Source: Aporrectodea caliginosa (taxonomy: Eukaryota; Annelida; Clitellata; Crassiclitellata; Lumbricidae). From it: DNA of 64,000 nt. The stretch lies in contig JACEVL010000209.1 in the NCBI GenBank assembly GCA_020284085.1, positions 237,001-301,000 of the forward strand, in the 5' to 3' direction. Made by a program: the position numbers and the translations under genes. The notes below the pieces were generated by a model, which saw nothing but the letters and a program-made list of their open reading frames with translations, had not been told where the DNA came from and searched no databases. Below, one piece after another: positions 29,001-36,347 of the stretch (its first letter is position 1; each line of letters opens with the position of its first letter).

Positions 29001-32000
29001 CTTACTAATATCCAGATATATGTATAAACGCCCTTTTGAGGTTCTTTTGGTACCTACATGTAACTGGACACTAACCGTACGTATGTAGATTGGGACATAC
29101 AGGGTGTTAACTCGTCGCTGGGGTTATGGCGCCCATCACATCAGCATTCTGTTCTTACGGAAAATAACGGTGCATAAAGTTCAGTTATAGTGTAACACAT
29201 TCTCTTCTACAAGAACAACACAGATGTTCCCCTAAGAACTCTGCTTATTTTTATTTATTTATTCACATTAAAACAACAAGGGTGCTCTCCCCTCATCACA
29301 GGCTCAACTTCCAACCTATCACTTACAAGAGTTTGCAGACAGATGCAAGTCCAGCTGTTAAAGGCGGTACCATATAATCAATTCCGTTGCAACTCTCCAA
29401 ATATAACAAGATACACACATACTGTACATAAGTACCTACTTACAATGCATGTGTATTTGTAGAAGTAGAGTACATCTCCCATATCTTACATAGAAGTGTT
29501 ATTTATTAACCGCTTCTCAGTCCTTGAGCTGGCAACAAATGAAACTCGAGGTCTTCAACGCAGGGCCAATGCATTGCAGAACTTGCCAGCTGTTTCCCAG
29601 GATACCCGATACCACATTATAACACTTCTGCAGCTTAGTGAAAGGCATTTCTGTGTAAACAGCTGGGTTAATGTTGTTACATGTAGTCCATGGGGCAGGT
29701 GTGTAATGTCAACCATAAGCAGCAAACTGACAGTCTGCTGTCGCTCATTTTTCACAGACTAGGAGTGCTACAGGTGGATGACCATGTCATGCACTTAAGT
29801 ACTTTTCACAGACCAGGAGTGCTACAGGTGGATGACCATGTCATGCACTTAAGTACTTTTCACAGACCAGGAGTGCTACAGGTGGATGACCTTGTCATGC
29901 ACTTAAGTACTTTTCACAGACCAAGAGTGCTACAGGTGGATGACCATGTCATGCACATAAGTACTTTTCACAGACCAGGAGTGTTACAGAAGGACAACCA
30001 TGTCGTGCACATAGGTACGTGTACTACAGTAAATTTTATTGTGTATTTTTAGGCAGCTAGGCAAGGACATGCTGACGTTGTTTACAAACTTCTGGACAAT
30101 GGTGCTAACTTCTCTCCTATTATGGCTGGTGACGTTACAATTTTTGAAGTCATCAAAAGTTATGAATCACTGCGGACAAGTGCTGTCATGCACATCCAGA
30201 GGTATGACGTGCAATTTTGTTAATCGCCATTTTATCCTAATCCATAATTGATGATGTGCAATGTAATTAATTTCCAATCTATCTTAAATATATGGGCTTC
30301 TTGCTGCAAGTAAACTTTTATCTTGGCCATTGCAACATCGAAAATGCTGTGCCACATTGGCTGACTGATTTCGTGAGATCACTAAAAGCAGGAGTGGAAT
30401 GTTAATATGCAATCTATCAACTATTTTTTTGCTTATACTGTGATTCTGTCATCCTGTATCCGTTTGTTTTGCGTTGCCACTTACGTCATTTTGTTCTCAG
30501 CTTAAGATGTACCTTTTCCAAGTTGCTTAGGCTGCCTCTTTGTCTTACTGGATATTGACCTGATTACAGTTGGCTTTGGTGCATCATCAGTTGATGTCTT
30601 GTGCACTGGACATTGGCACTAGACATTGGCATGATAAAAGTTACAAATTAATAATAATGATTGTGTGTGGGAGATCTCCACTGCTGACTTTTGATGTTAT
30701 TTTTAACCAGTTGCTGATTAACTTTTTTATTAGTGACATTCCCTTTGTAGCATCGTTTAGACAAGTGTAGTGAGTGATTCTGATTAGTTTTAGTTTCTCT
30801 TGGCGGTATATAATTTTCGAGTTACAGTTGATTACTACTACCAGTTCTCTGGCACTTTCGCATAACGTTTTAGATTCTTGTGTGTGATCCATAAGGCAGG
30901 TGATTTGAGAACCTGTGCCAAGAGATGGAACAAGATATGAATAAACAGACCTTAAATACAAACAGCTGAAATGTTGCAGTTAAACTGTTGATCTGGTTTT
31001 AGTCTTGAAATGGATTTCGACTGTCGTGCATCGGCTGCAATTAAGAGCGCTGGAATCCTTGTCCGGTCACTGTTTCCTCTTCAGTGTCTGACCGTACGAG
31101 ACACGAAATGCTTCAGTATGAGTTTCAACTACGAAAGTCCACAGCCATATAATGACAGTGAGTGCGATAACCTCGTATATTCTCCCTGAAATTGTGGTTC
31201 AGATACCCGCCAAGGCAAAAAGGCAATTTCTTATGCAGAAGTCTTCAACCAATTGCGAGATTAATGTGCAGTGATTTCAACATGCACTGCATTGAATAGA
31301 TAGCGTACAACAACTTTGCTGTGCCCACCATAACTTCAATTTTGGATTCAGCTAAGTTGCAAAAACTGATGAGCAACCGCTGAATATTTATCAAATAAAA
31401 GCAACATGGGTTTAACTGGATTTGATGTTCATAATTATGTGTGTGTATATATACATGTATATAGACACCTAGTGCAGCATGCGTAAGTGCCTCTCAAAAG
31501 CATGACCTATGCCAGCCTAATTAGTGATAAAGTCAGTAAACCGACGACACTCGGACAACTAGAACAGACATGACAGGCAGGCTCTTGATACACATGCAGA
31601 ACCCAACCAACGCAGTCCCACTGACAGTTGGAAGTTAATGCCATTTCAGTGTTTTTGATGATGTAGCATTAATGTCTGATGGTCAGGTGTTGAGCATGAT
31701 CATTGGTGATAATAAATATTTTGTTTTCCTTTGTTTCTGCTAGGCTTTGGTATGTTCCTGTTCATTGGTCATGCTTTTATCAACTACCAGTCCATACGCT
31801 GTCTTCTTAAGATGGACTCTTATTCTGTTAAGTATGTCACACTTAATGGACATCGGCAGAGATGTGTGGAACAAGTAAGTTAACCTTTGAACCAGTTTAT
31901 ATTATTTTCACAAATACATGTAATATTGGTAATAAAAATATTGTGGTCTTCATTGACGTATGTATAACTCGCATGTGTGTGCTAGCACTCAATCAGTTGC

Positions 32001-35000
32001 ACACAGTCTTTTGAGACAAAGAAAAATTCGTCAGGTGAATGTGATTATTACCTGTAGTATTACCTATTCTAATTGTAATGTACCTGTGCATGTGTGACTT
32101 TTGCATAATATATCAAGATTCTTCTACAGTACATTTTAAACAACTCGCAATTTAAGCCCATACTATCTTAAATGGTATTACTCATTAATTATATTTATAT
32201 AGCATCAAACATGCTTTACATTGTCAGTTGATAACACAAGTGCTAGTAGTTAAATAGAGTTTCAGTGGTTTATGAAGGCATAAGCATCCTTTGCCTCCTG
32301 ATTTGATACTGAAAGTACACAATGATGTACTGAACACTGATGAAGTTGAAGTCTATGTTGTATGGTCATAGTGCCTGATTATTCGTATCGTATCGTATTT
32401 AAGTATTTGTAAAGCGCCTCTCGTAGGGTGAACCGTTCAGAAGTGCTCCCAGTGTGCTAAGCCCCGCGAAAATAAACAGGTTTTGAGAAAAGCGAAGGAA
32501 GAAGAGAGACTGCCAGAGAGAATTTTAGAGCGAACAGAAGGAGAAAGAGCATTCCAAAGAGAGGGACCAATTGAAGCAAAGGAACGAGCCTGAGCCATAG
32601 CAGTTCTACTACGGGGAACCAAGAGGTCAAGTCTATTGCAGGAACGAAGTGGACGGTGGGAGGAAGCTGAGTGAGGCCGAAGTAGTACGCCAACCAGATA
32701 TTGCGGGGCAAGACCCCTCTGAGCCTTGAAGATCAGAGAGAGGATTTTAAATTGTATGCGAGCATGCAGAGGGAGCCAATGAAGTTCATCAAACATAAAG
32801 GAAGAGATGTGAGAGTACCTGGGAAGGCGGGCTATAAGTCTAGCAGCTGTGTTGAGGACCGACTGAAGAGGAGAGAGACGAACCTTAGGAAGACCAACAA
32901 GAAGGGAATTGCAGTAGTCAATCCGAGAAAATAAAAAAGCATGAACTAAAGTTGTGAATATGGAGGAGGAGACAGAACGACGAATGACCCTGAGACGCCT
33001 TAAGTGAAAATAGGAGGAGCGTGAGAGATTAGAGATGTGATCGGTAAAGGTAAGTGAACTATCAAGGGTAACACCCAGATCACGTACACTTGACGAGAAA
33101 GAGAAGAGTGGGAACTTTTCAGAGAGGAGAGCAAAATCAAGTTTATGGAGCTGCTGAGGGTACCAAACCAGATGAATTGAGTCTTAGAAGCATTAAGGGA
33201 GAGGCGATTAGATGACATCCAAAAGTGGAGATGATTAGAGAGAGATTGAATACTCCCGAACAAAAGCAACTGCGATGACGAAGGACCATGAACAAATGCT
33301 TGCACATCATCAGCGAAGAGATGACCAGCAGCACCACAGATCGGAAAAAGAGAGGAGATGTCAGCCGTATATAAAATAAATAAGAGAGGGCCGAGAACGG
33401 AGCCTTGAGGGACACCCAGTTTAACGTGGACCCATTGGGTTTTGGAGTCACCAGTAACAATCATTTGGGTTCGTTGAGATAGGTATGAGCGAAACCAACA
33501 AAGGGGGGAGGCCCTTAAGCCCATAAGAGGTCTCAAGACGCTGAAGAAGAATCTCATGATCAACCATATCGAAAGCTGCTGAGACATCATAGAGAGCCAG
33601 AAGAGTCAGTTCAGACCTATCAACAGCAGAATAGATTTCAGAAAGTAGGGATGATTACTGATTAGGCATTGTGGTCATCGGTAATCAAGTATTGCTTTGT
33701 AATGATGGAATTGGCCCTGCCAGTGAGCACTGACACACATGTAGCAATGTTCTACACGATGCTCATTGCTCAGCAATCAAAATTCTTCAGCTAGTCTCTA
33801 TGCACAGTGTTAGTTACCAAAAATGGAGAGGGTAGTTGCTACATGTGTGTGAGTGCTCACTGGTGGGGCCAATTCCATGTCAGTGGTGATGGTTAATAAT
33901 GAATTCTGAATGACGATGATAATGATGAATTATGTGTGATGATGTTAAAACCATAATCATCAGAGTCATAATGGCTGTTTCTGGTGTCTGCTTTGTCTTT
34001 TGTTAGGGACATCCATTCATGTGGACGTTAGTTCCTCTCTTTCAAGGAATCAACTATGTATTTGTTCATCTGAAGAACTGCGTAGATCCAAAGGCAGGTG
34101 ACTTTCTCTCAATAGGAGTAAGATAAATATAAGATCAGTGAGATATGTTAGCCAGTTGTTTAGAGCAGTGCTTCCCAAACTTTTCAGTGTCACGGACCGG
34201 CAAGAATGAACTTTAAGTGTCACGGACCGGCAAGAATTTTCCCTATGCAGGGGGCCGGTGCCAAATTATTTTATTCATTATTTCTCTTTCTTGATCACCT
34301 AAATAAATTCCTCAAATATCTATTAAAATTGATTTAAATGTATGTGTAGCCAATTCTACCACACCATTACCTTTTAAATGCTAGCCTAATAAGTGTTTTG
34401 TTATGACTATTAAAAATTCATTTCGTCATTTCGGATATTTATATAGCGCCCCTTCAAGATTTCTACTCAGAGGCGCTCCCGACTACAGCGCGGACACTGA
34501 ATCGGAGTTTCACGCCGAAGCGCTTGAGCAATTGGGCAGTGAAGGACTTGCCCAGGGTCCCTACGCGGCGGCTTGAGGTAGATTCGACCTCGCAACCCTT
34601 CGGCTGCAAGGCACCGAATATATCCCCTTGAGGTGGATTCGAACTCCGCAACCCTCCGGTTGCAAGGAACCGAACATACCTCTACACCACCGCGCCCCCA
34701 AAAATAGCCTATAATAACCATTTTTTATTGAGAGACAATTTGACCAGTTTCTTGACTCACTTTGCGGACCGGCAACTGAGGGCTCGCGGACCGGCACCGG
34801 TCCGCGGACCACCACTTTGAGAAGCACTGGTTTAGAGCGCTGCCTAATAATGCGCACAGTAGGGGTTTCAGTCCCCGCCCCTTAGATGATTACTGTGTAG
34901 TGACCTTGAGCCAGTCCTTCACTCACGATTGCTCAATGCCATCGATTGACGATTGGTCATTAGATAGTGACACTTAATAAATGCACTGCAAATATTGTCA

Positions 35001-35795
35001 TTTGTCTATTGCATTCGTCTGTCAACAATGTCATCGGAGTAGTAGTTCTTGGTTGAGGGGCATTTGGACTGAAGTGCAACACATGGTAACATCTTGCCAA
35101 AATTTGTCTACCTATCCTTGCTGGTTACTGTGCTTAGCAACGGATATGAATTTCACTTGAAATACCAGGATGCAAATCCAGGATGTAGAGGTGGAAGTCT
35201 TGCACATTACAGTGTGTCAGACGGAGTAGCCAGTTGGAGCACTCTCTCCGATAACATGGAGTGCGTGGGTTCATATCTCGTGAGACGGTTCCTTCACTAG
35301 ATCTTGTGTACTGAAGACTCGTTTCTTTCAACTTGATTACCCACCACGGCCTGACTTCAGGTTCCATGCCAGAAAGATTTCAACTGGATTTTGCCAGCAG
35401 ATTATTTTCTGATTATAGTATCTATCACTTGAAGATACTAACTATTAATGCTTGAGCGCTATGGTAACTGCATTGTGGAGAAGTCTTTGGATCAGTCTTA
35501 TGGCTTGGATTTGGTGTGCTATCAGTTGATGCCTTGTGCAACAGACAATGGCATGATAGAAGTTACCAATTAAAAGTGCAATTACATTATCAGTAGTTTG
35601 GAAAGAGAATGGTTCCTAAGTGAAGCATGATTCTTTTCTGTACTTTGGCTTGAAGCCTACTTGGACAAGCCTCTGACATCTAATGCTTAGCTTGGTTGAT
35701 TGAATTGCTTCTGGAGTGTACAGACTGATTTTTATTCTGTTTTGCAGGTAAAGCTAGTCATGCGTGCATATCAAGTCTTGTTGTTGGAACCATAG
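13848..35795 (+). CDS. MPHOSPH8: MPHOSPH8 (MPP8)-like chromodomain/ankyrin protein, 14 exons, first exon(s) not found
   Basis: In vertebrates MPP8 is the H3K9me3-reading subunit of the nuclear HUSH complex, which silences retroelements and intronless foreign DNA with TASOR and periphilin. Exons read here: 13848-14003, 16512-16938, 17805-23513, 24444-24496, 24957-24996, 25141-25197, 26956-27090, 27960-28057, 28742-28828, 30053-30201, 31003-31157, 31744-31874, 34007-34117, 35748-35795. Phases agree at all 13 junctions, giving about 2,450 codons; human MPP8 is about 860 residues. Domain order matches: chromodomain half (RYKVRWVGYGPDNDTWEP), long charged linker, GLDIRQL segment, four ankyrin-type repeats (SGQTLVMAAVHNG, DGTTPLMIAAQQ, GETALIKAARQGHADVV), then the C-terminal domain ending KLVMRAYQVLLLEP, close to the human end. 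The exon coding the chromodomain N-terminus and start codon was not found upstream. The family call is confident; HUSH function in this organism is inference. Confidence 0.9.
14882..16373. mobile_element. hAT-like DNA transposon remnant in MPHOSPH8 intron 1
   Basis: The ends are related inverted sequences (CAGGGCCGATGAGAGG at the left; ATGGGCGTCGAGAGCC read inward from the right). They are flanked by GCTAGCAGT at 14873-14881 and 16374-16382, an 8-9 bp target duplication as hAT elements make. GC-rich ends enclose an AT-rich interior. The interior carries decayed coding text, including LTDADKFRFLTEFYTPPES near 15285-15345, which recalls the N-terminal part of hAT transposases, and an exon-like 207-nt open stretch at 15464-15670. 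The size is 1,492 bp. Confidence 0.75.
15464..15670 (+). pseudogene. Exon-like open stretch inside the hAT-like element
   Basis: The acceptor-like ttcattaag and donor-like CATG|gtaggc bound 69 codons in phase 1/1 with coding-like text (DELPSEIWSSIKQRKIGEVR, then SISSKANEAANQADSI). The function is not recognised. It cannot be spliced into MPHOSPH8, whose flanking exons meet in phase 0. It is probably part of the transposon's own gene or a captured fragment. Confidence 0.4.
16512..16938 (+). CDS. MPHOSPH8: MPHOSPH8 exon: acidic/basic linker
   Basis: The acceptor tttgtag at 16505-16511 and donor TTTCAG|gtaatc bound 142 codons plus one base (phase 0 in, 1 out). The text is KSKKHKPTRK, then VSSSDEEADTVKDKFWELLEKG, a Ser/Asp-rich patch and a basic RRRKIWHRRR stretch that could be a nuclear localisation signal. 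It contains no recognised domain. It is assigned to MPHOSPH8 because it is phase-compatible with both neighbours and has coding-like composition. Confidence 0.8.
17805..23513 (+). CDS. MPHOSPH8: MPHOSPH8 giant central exon with charged tandem repeats
   Basis: A single 5,709-nt exon, acceptor tgtttaag and donor TTGTCAG|gtagaa (phase 1 in, 1 out), encodes about 1,902 residues of mostly disordered, Lys/Asp/Glu/Ser-rich sequence. The frame is open back to a TAA at 17801 that lies in the acceptor. Residues coded from about 19150 to 19900 form two families of 12-residue repeats: KKDVDKGKDVEN-type (19150-19560) and RKDDDSRRDDVQ-type (19640-19890). The rest is acidic with scattered KxE and SxE motifs (for example KTEDNA, VKMEE, IKLENN) that could be SUMO or phosphorylation sites; that is inference. 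Human MPP8 has a comparable but much shorter charged linker. The ORF runs on past the donor to a stop at 23605, and retention of this intron would truncate the protein. Confidence 0.88.
19150..19900 (+). repeat. Coding 36-bp tandem repeats within the MPHOSPH8 giant exon
   Basis: Two adjacent arrays of imperfect 36-bp units, each coding 12 residues. The first alternates GTTGATAAAGGAAAGGAT and GTTGAAAATAAGAAAGAT half-units. The second repeats GATGACAGTAGGAGAGATGA. The unit length keeps the reading frame, so copy number can change without frameshift. The minus strand is also free of stops over most of this stretch, a by-product of repetition rather than a gene. Confidence 0.9.
23684..23895 (-). 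mobile_element. tRNA-derived SINE, copy similar to 13.5 kb
   Basis: On the minus strand: head TGGGATGGCATGGCAGCTGA, B-box-like CGATTTGAGTCTCC, central GGACCTTGATCAAGTCCTTC, then TTCTGTCATATGG. By eye it aligns along its length with 13465-13667. It lies in the MPHOSPH8 3' intron. Confidence 0.75.
24181..24365 (+). mobile_element. tRNA-derived SINE
   Basis: The head has an A-box-like TAGCCAAATGTTTAGAGCG and a B-box GGATTCGAGACTCC. The central block GACCTCGAACAGGTCATTCA is shared with the other SINEs. It ends in an ATAATA-rich tail. It lies in the MPHOSPH8 intron after the giant exon. Confidence 0.75.
24444..24496 (+). CDS. MPHOSPH8: MPHOSPH8 exon: MGLDIRQL segment
   Basis: Acceptor ttttttag and donor CTG|gtaggt bound 53 nt (phase 1 in, 0 out), coding LPKFNVAAMGLDIRQL. 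It resembles the short conserved segment (SLGMDLQL) before the ankyrin repeats of human MPP8. Splice phase matches the giant exon. Confidence 0.8.
24957..24996 (+). CDS. MPHOSPH8: MPHOSPH8 small exon before ankyrin repeats
   Basis: A 40-nt exon (phase 0 in, 1 out) with a strong acceptor (attttcag) and donor (AGTG|gtgagc) codes PRVVPPSLLNFTS. It has no recognised motif. It is supported by splice signals and phase on both sides. Confidence 0.65.
25141..25197 (+). CDS. MPHOSPH8: MPHOSPH8 probable exon before ankyrin repeat 1
   Basis: A pyrimidine-rich acceptor (cacacccacag) opens 57 nt ending GGAC|gtgacg, phase 1 in and 1 out. It codes QHEPETLNLVSTGNPLVG. It is symmetrical, so it could be skipped without frame loss. 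NPLVGxDLGQAV across the next junction resembles the lead-in to the human ankyrin domain. The donor is weak and the exon is less certain than its neighbours. Confidence 0.55.
25460..26847 (+). mobile_element. Tc1/mariner-type transposon, DD35E-like, degraded
   Basis: The element is about 1,388 bp with terminal inverted repeats of about 33 bp (AGGGTGTCCAATAAGTTCGT at the left, same on the other strand at the right). It is flanked by TA at 25458-25459 and 26848-26849. The transposase begins MGKIADVQLRSKAAILAQEG (helix-turn-helix with GRSKGWVAKWV and GRPK motif). A stop follows at about 25950, and the frame moves by one base near 26083. The catalytic part is coded to 26764: FSDES, VFQQDGARAHTS, SPDLSPIENLWS. 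There are 35 residues between the second Asp and the Glu. It lies in an intron of the MPHOSPH8 gene, in the same orientation. Two lesions make it inactive. Confidence 0.93.
25707..26764 (+). pseudogene. Broken mariner transposase gene
   Basis: The N-terminal DNA-binding part (25707-25952) ends at an in-frame TAG. The following sequence continues in the same frame until about 26083, where a one-base loss moves the frame to that of the catalytic domain, which runs intact to TAA at 26764. Catalytic residues are all present. Confidence 0.9.
26956..27090 (+). CDS. MPHOSPH8: MPHOSPH8 exon: ankyrin repeat 1
   Basis: Acceptor tgtgtgtgcag and donor AATG|gtcagt bound 135 nt, phase 1 in and 1 out. It codes DLGQAVFKNDVKLVQFALE, then DLEQRDESGQTLVMAAVHN, an ankyrin-type helix pair matching human AVKNGDYITVKVAL and SSGMTLVMLAAAGG. 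Confidence 0.92.
27091..27959 (+). other. MPHOSPH8 intron, no recognised element
   Basis: Between the ankyrin repeat 1 and 2 exons. I see no repeat or RNA gene. Confidence 0.6.
27960..28057 (+). CDS. MPHOSPH8: MPHOSPH8 exon: ankyrin repeat 2
   Basis: Acceptor gctgggcag and donor CAACAG|gtttgt bound 98 nt, phase 1 in and 0 out. It codes NNFLLRLLVERGALVNAKKE then DGTTPLMIAAQQ, a canonical ankyrin repeat (hydrophobic helix, GA..N loop, DG.TPLM.AA). Confidence 0.93.
28742..28828 (+). CDS. MPHOSPH8: MPHOSPH8 exon: ankyrin repeat 3, GC donor
   Basis: Acceptor tgtttag and 29 codons in phase 0/0 code GFAKTVGFLLCLGARIDDRT then CDGETALIK. The exon ends AAG|gcaagc, a GC-AG donor, the only reading that joins in frame to AARQGHADVV in the next exon, as in the human LMKACKRGNSDIV block. 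Confidence 0.92.
29748..30017 (+). repeat. 54-bp tandem repeat, five copies, next to an MPHOSPH8 acceptor
   Basis: The unit contains CACAGACCAGGAGTGCTACA and GGTGGATGACCATGTCATGC. The period of 18 codons keeps one frame open. It ends 35 bp before the acceptor of the ankyrin repeat 4 exon. Confidence 0.92.
30053..30201 (+). CDS. MPHOSPH8: MPHOSPH8 exon: ankyrin repeat 4 and linker helix
   Basis: Acceptor gtatttttag and donor CAGAG|gtatga, phase 0 in and 2 out. It codes AARQGHADVVYKLLDNGANF then the helix TIFEVIKSYESLRTSAVMHI. The acceptor TAG lies directly beside a 54-bp tandem repeat array in the preceding intron. Confidence 0.92.
31003..31157 (+). CDS. MPHOSPH8: MPHOSPH8 exon: C-terminal domain part 1
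   Basis: Acceptor tctggttttag and donor GACA|gtgagt, phase 2 in and 1 out. It codes AAIKSAGILVRSLFPLQCLT and CFSMSFNYESPQPYND. The FPLQC and FNYESPQ blocks match human FPIACHRL and FNYKPPQN of the C-terminal domain. Confidence 0.92.
31744..31874 (+). CDS. MPHOSPH8: MPHOSPH8 exon: C-terminal domain part 2
   Basis: Acceptor tttctgctag and donor GAACAA|gtaagt, phase 1 in and 0 out. It codes FGMFLFIGHAFINYQSIRCL and SVKYVTLNGHRQRCVEQ. Human has LLFIFHANFLGKEVIARL and SVQAVVLNDKFQLPV at the same place. Confidence 0.92.
32378..33655 (-). mobile_element. CR1/L2-like LINE, 5'-truncated, in MPHOSPH8 intron
   Basis: Minus-strand reverse transcriptase text: VSAAFDMVDHEILLQRLE near 33590, GVPQGSVLGPLLFILYTADI near 33420, FADDVQ near 33310, then the C-terminal LHWLPLHARIQFKIL and GLAPQYL blocks (32796-32437). 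Frameshifts separate the blocks, so it is inactive. The 3' tail, GGGAGCACTTCTGAACGG then GAGGCGCTTTAC, ends in (ATACG)n. Catalytic FADD is present. The orientation is opposite to the host gene. Confidence 0.9.
33705..33878. mobile_element. Hairpin MITE, 47-bp inverted repeats
   Basis: The left arm from 33705 (ATGGAATTGGCCCTGCCAGT) and the right arm ending 33878 are inverted copies matching at about 42 of 47 positions around a loop of about 80 bp. A target duplication is not clear. It lies in the MPHOSPH8 intron beside the LINE. Confidence 0.8.
34007..34117 (+). CDS. MPHOSPH8: MPHOSPH8 exon: C-terminal domain part 3
   Basis: Acceptor ttttgttag, phase 0. It codes GHPFMWTLVPLFQGINYVFV then HLKNCVDPK. 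Two phase-0 ends are possible: a GT donor GGA|gtaaga at 34117/34118, which adds eight residues, or a GC donor AAG|gcaggt at 34093/34094, which aligns more tightly with human. An in-between GT donor after GCAG at 34097 gives the wrong phase for the last exon. Confidence 0.85.
34166..34829. mobile_element. hAT-type non-autonomous element with 8-bp target duplication
   Basis: The ends CAGTGCTTCCCAAACTTTTC (left) and CAGTGCTTCTCAAAG (right, reverse strand) are typical hAT (Charlie-like) terminal repeats. A perfect 8-bp duplication, GTTTAGAG, lies at 34158-34165 and 34830-34837. The subterminal region repeats CACGGACCGGCAAGAAT. The element carries a SINE insertion and itself interrupts another SINE. 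Confidence 0.9.
34430..34699 (-). mobile_element. tRNA-derived SINE nested in the hAT element
   Basis: The minus-strand head GGGGGCGCGGTGGTGTAGAG has a tRNA A-box, with the B-box GAGTTCGAATCC about 50 bp on. The 3' half of the head is then repeated (second B-box-like GAGGTCGAATC). A central region (GGGCAAGTCCTTCACTGCCC) and the tail GGGAGCGCCTCTGAGTAGAA then GGGGCGCTATATAAAT follow. The tail matches the LINE tail at 32.4 kb. Confidence 0.85.
35205..35300 (+). mobile_element. SINE-like tRNA head
   Basis: A-box-like GAGTAGCCAGTTGGAGCAC and B-box-like GGGTTCATATCTC are followed by GACGGTTCCTTCACT, as in the other SINEs. It is short and lies in the last intron of MPHOSPH8. Confidence 0.55.
35748..35795 (+). 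CDS. MPHOSPH8: MPHOSPH8 terminal coding exon
   Basis: Acceptor tctgttttgcag, then 15 codons VKLVMRAYQVLLLEP and TAG. The human protein ends VKLLIGAYRVQLQ, so the C-terminus is conserved to within a few residues. The 3' UTR follows; an attaaa-type signal lies near 36620, but the end of the transcript cannot be fixed from sequence. Confidence 0.93.
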   Translation, partial: VKLVMRAYQVLLLEP

Positions 35796-36152
35796 AAGCG
35801 TACTGACATTGTTCTGATGCATATCATTATGAATCTCAAGCGATGTCTTCATTCTGCAATTAACTTAACATTTCCGTGTTTACTGAAGTTGCTTCATTCC
35901 AATTTTTAATTCCTGATCTCAGATGGAAACGTTTTGTGTTTGTTTATTTGTTAATGTCTTCATTGACAGCAAAGCTGTGTTAAAGAAAAGTCAAATGACT
36001 AAACGTATTATAAACTATTTGTATGTTGTTGATTCTGCTGGACAACATTTTGTTACTTTGTGTTTTCCTGCTCAGGGGCATTTTCTTTTTCTATTTTTTC
36101 ATTGCATTGTGTTTAAGTATTTATTATGTTTTGCTGTTATGGTACCAGTGGC

Positions 36153-36347
36153 ATAATGAAGGGTTTCAGCACCCGGGACAAGACTTGATGACTGCACCCG
36201 GGACAAGACTTGATGACTTTGCCCCTTTTAATTTCTTGTTGACTTTTAATCGTTCTTGTCATGCGTACCACTGAAAGCCAATTTTGCGCCCCCTTGTGCT
36301 GCGCCCGGGGGCGGTTGCCCTGTTTTGCCCCTTCGTTACTCTACTAT
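36153..36347. mobile_element. Possible hAT-like MITE in the MPHOSPH8 3' flank
   Basis: The left CAGTGGCATAATGAAGGG and the right end, inward, TAGAGTAACGAAGGGG, are similar. A 20-bp unit GCACCCGGGACAAGACTTGA is repeated at 36170-36215. The ends are imperfect. Confidence 0.45.

Larger units (their letters stand above)
34149..34990 (+). mobile_element. tRNA-derived SINE interrupted by the hAT element
   Basis: The left part, TTAGCCAGTTGTTTAGAG, ends at 34165 and resumes after 34829 as GTTTAGAGCGCTGCC. A B-box-like GGGGTTTCAGTCCC and the central GACCTTGAGCCAGTCCTTCA follow. Joining the two parts gives the same head as the SINE at 24.2 kb (TAGCCAAATGTTTAGAGCGC). Confidence 0.75.

Noticed and set aside
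29748..30017. A CRISPR-like array
   Set aside because: Units are contiguous 54-bp tandem copies without variable spacers, in a eukaryotic intron.
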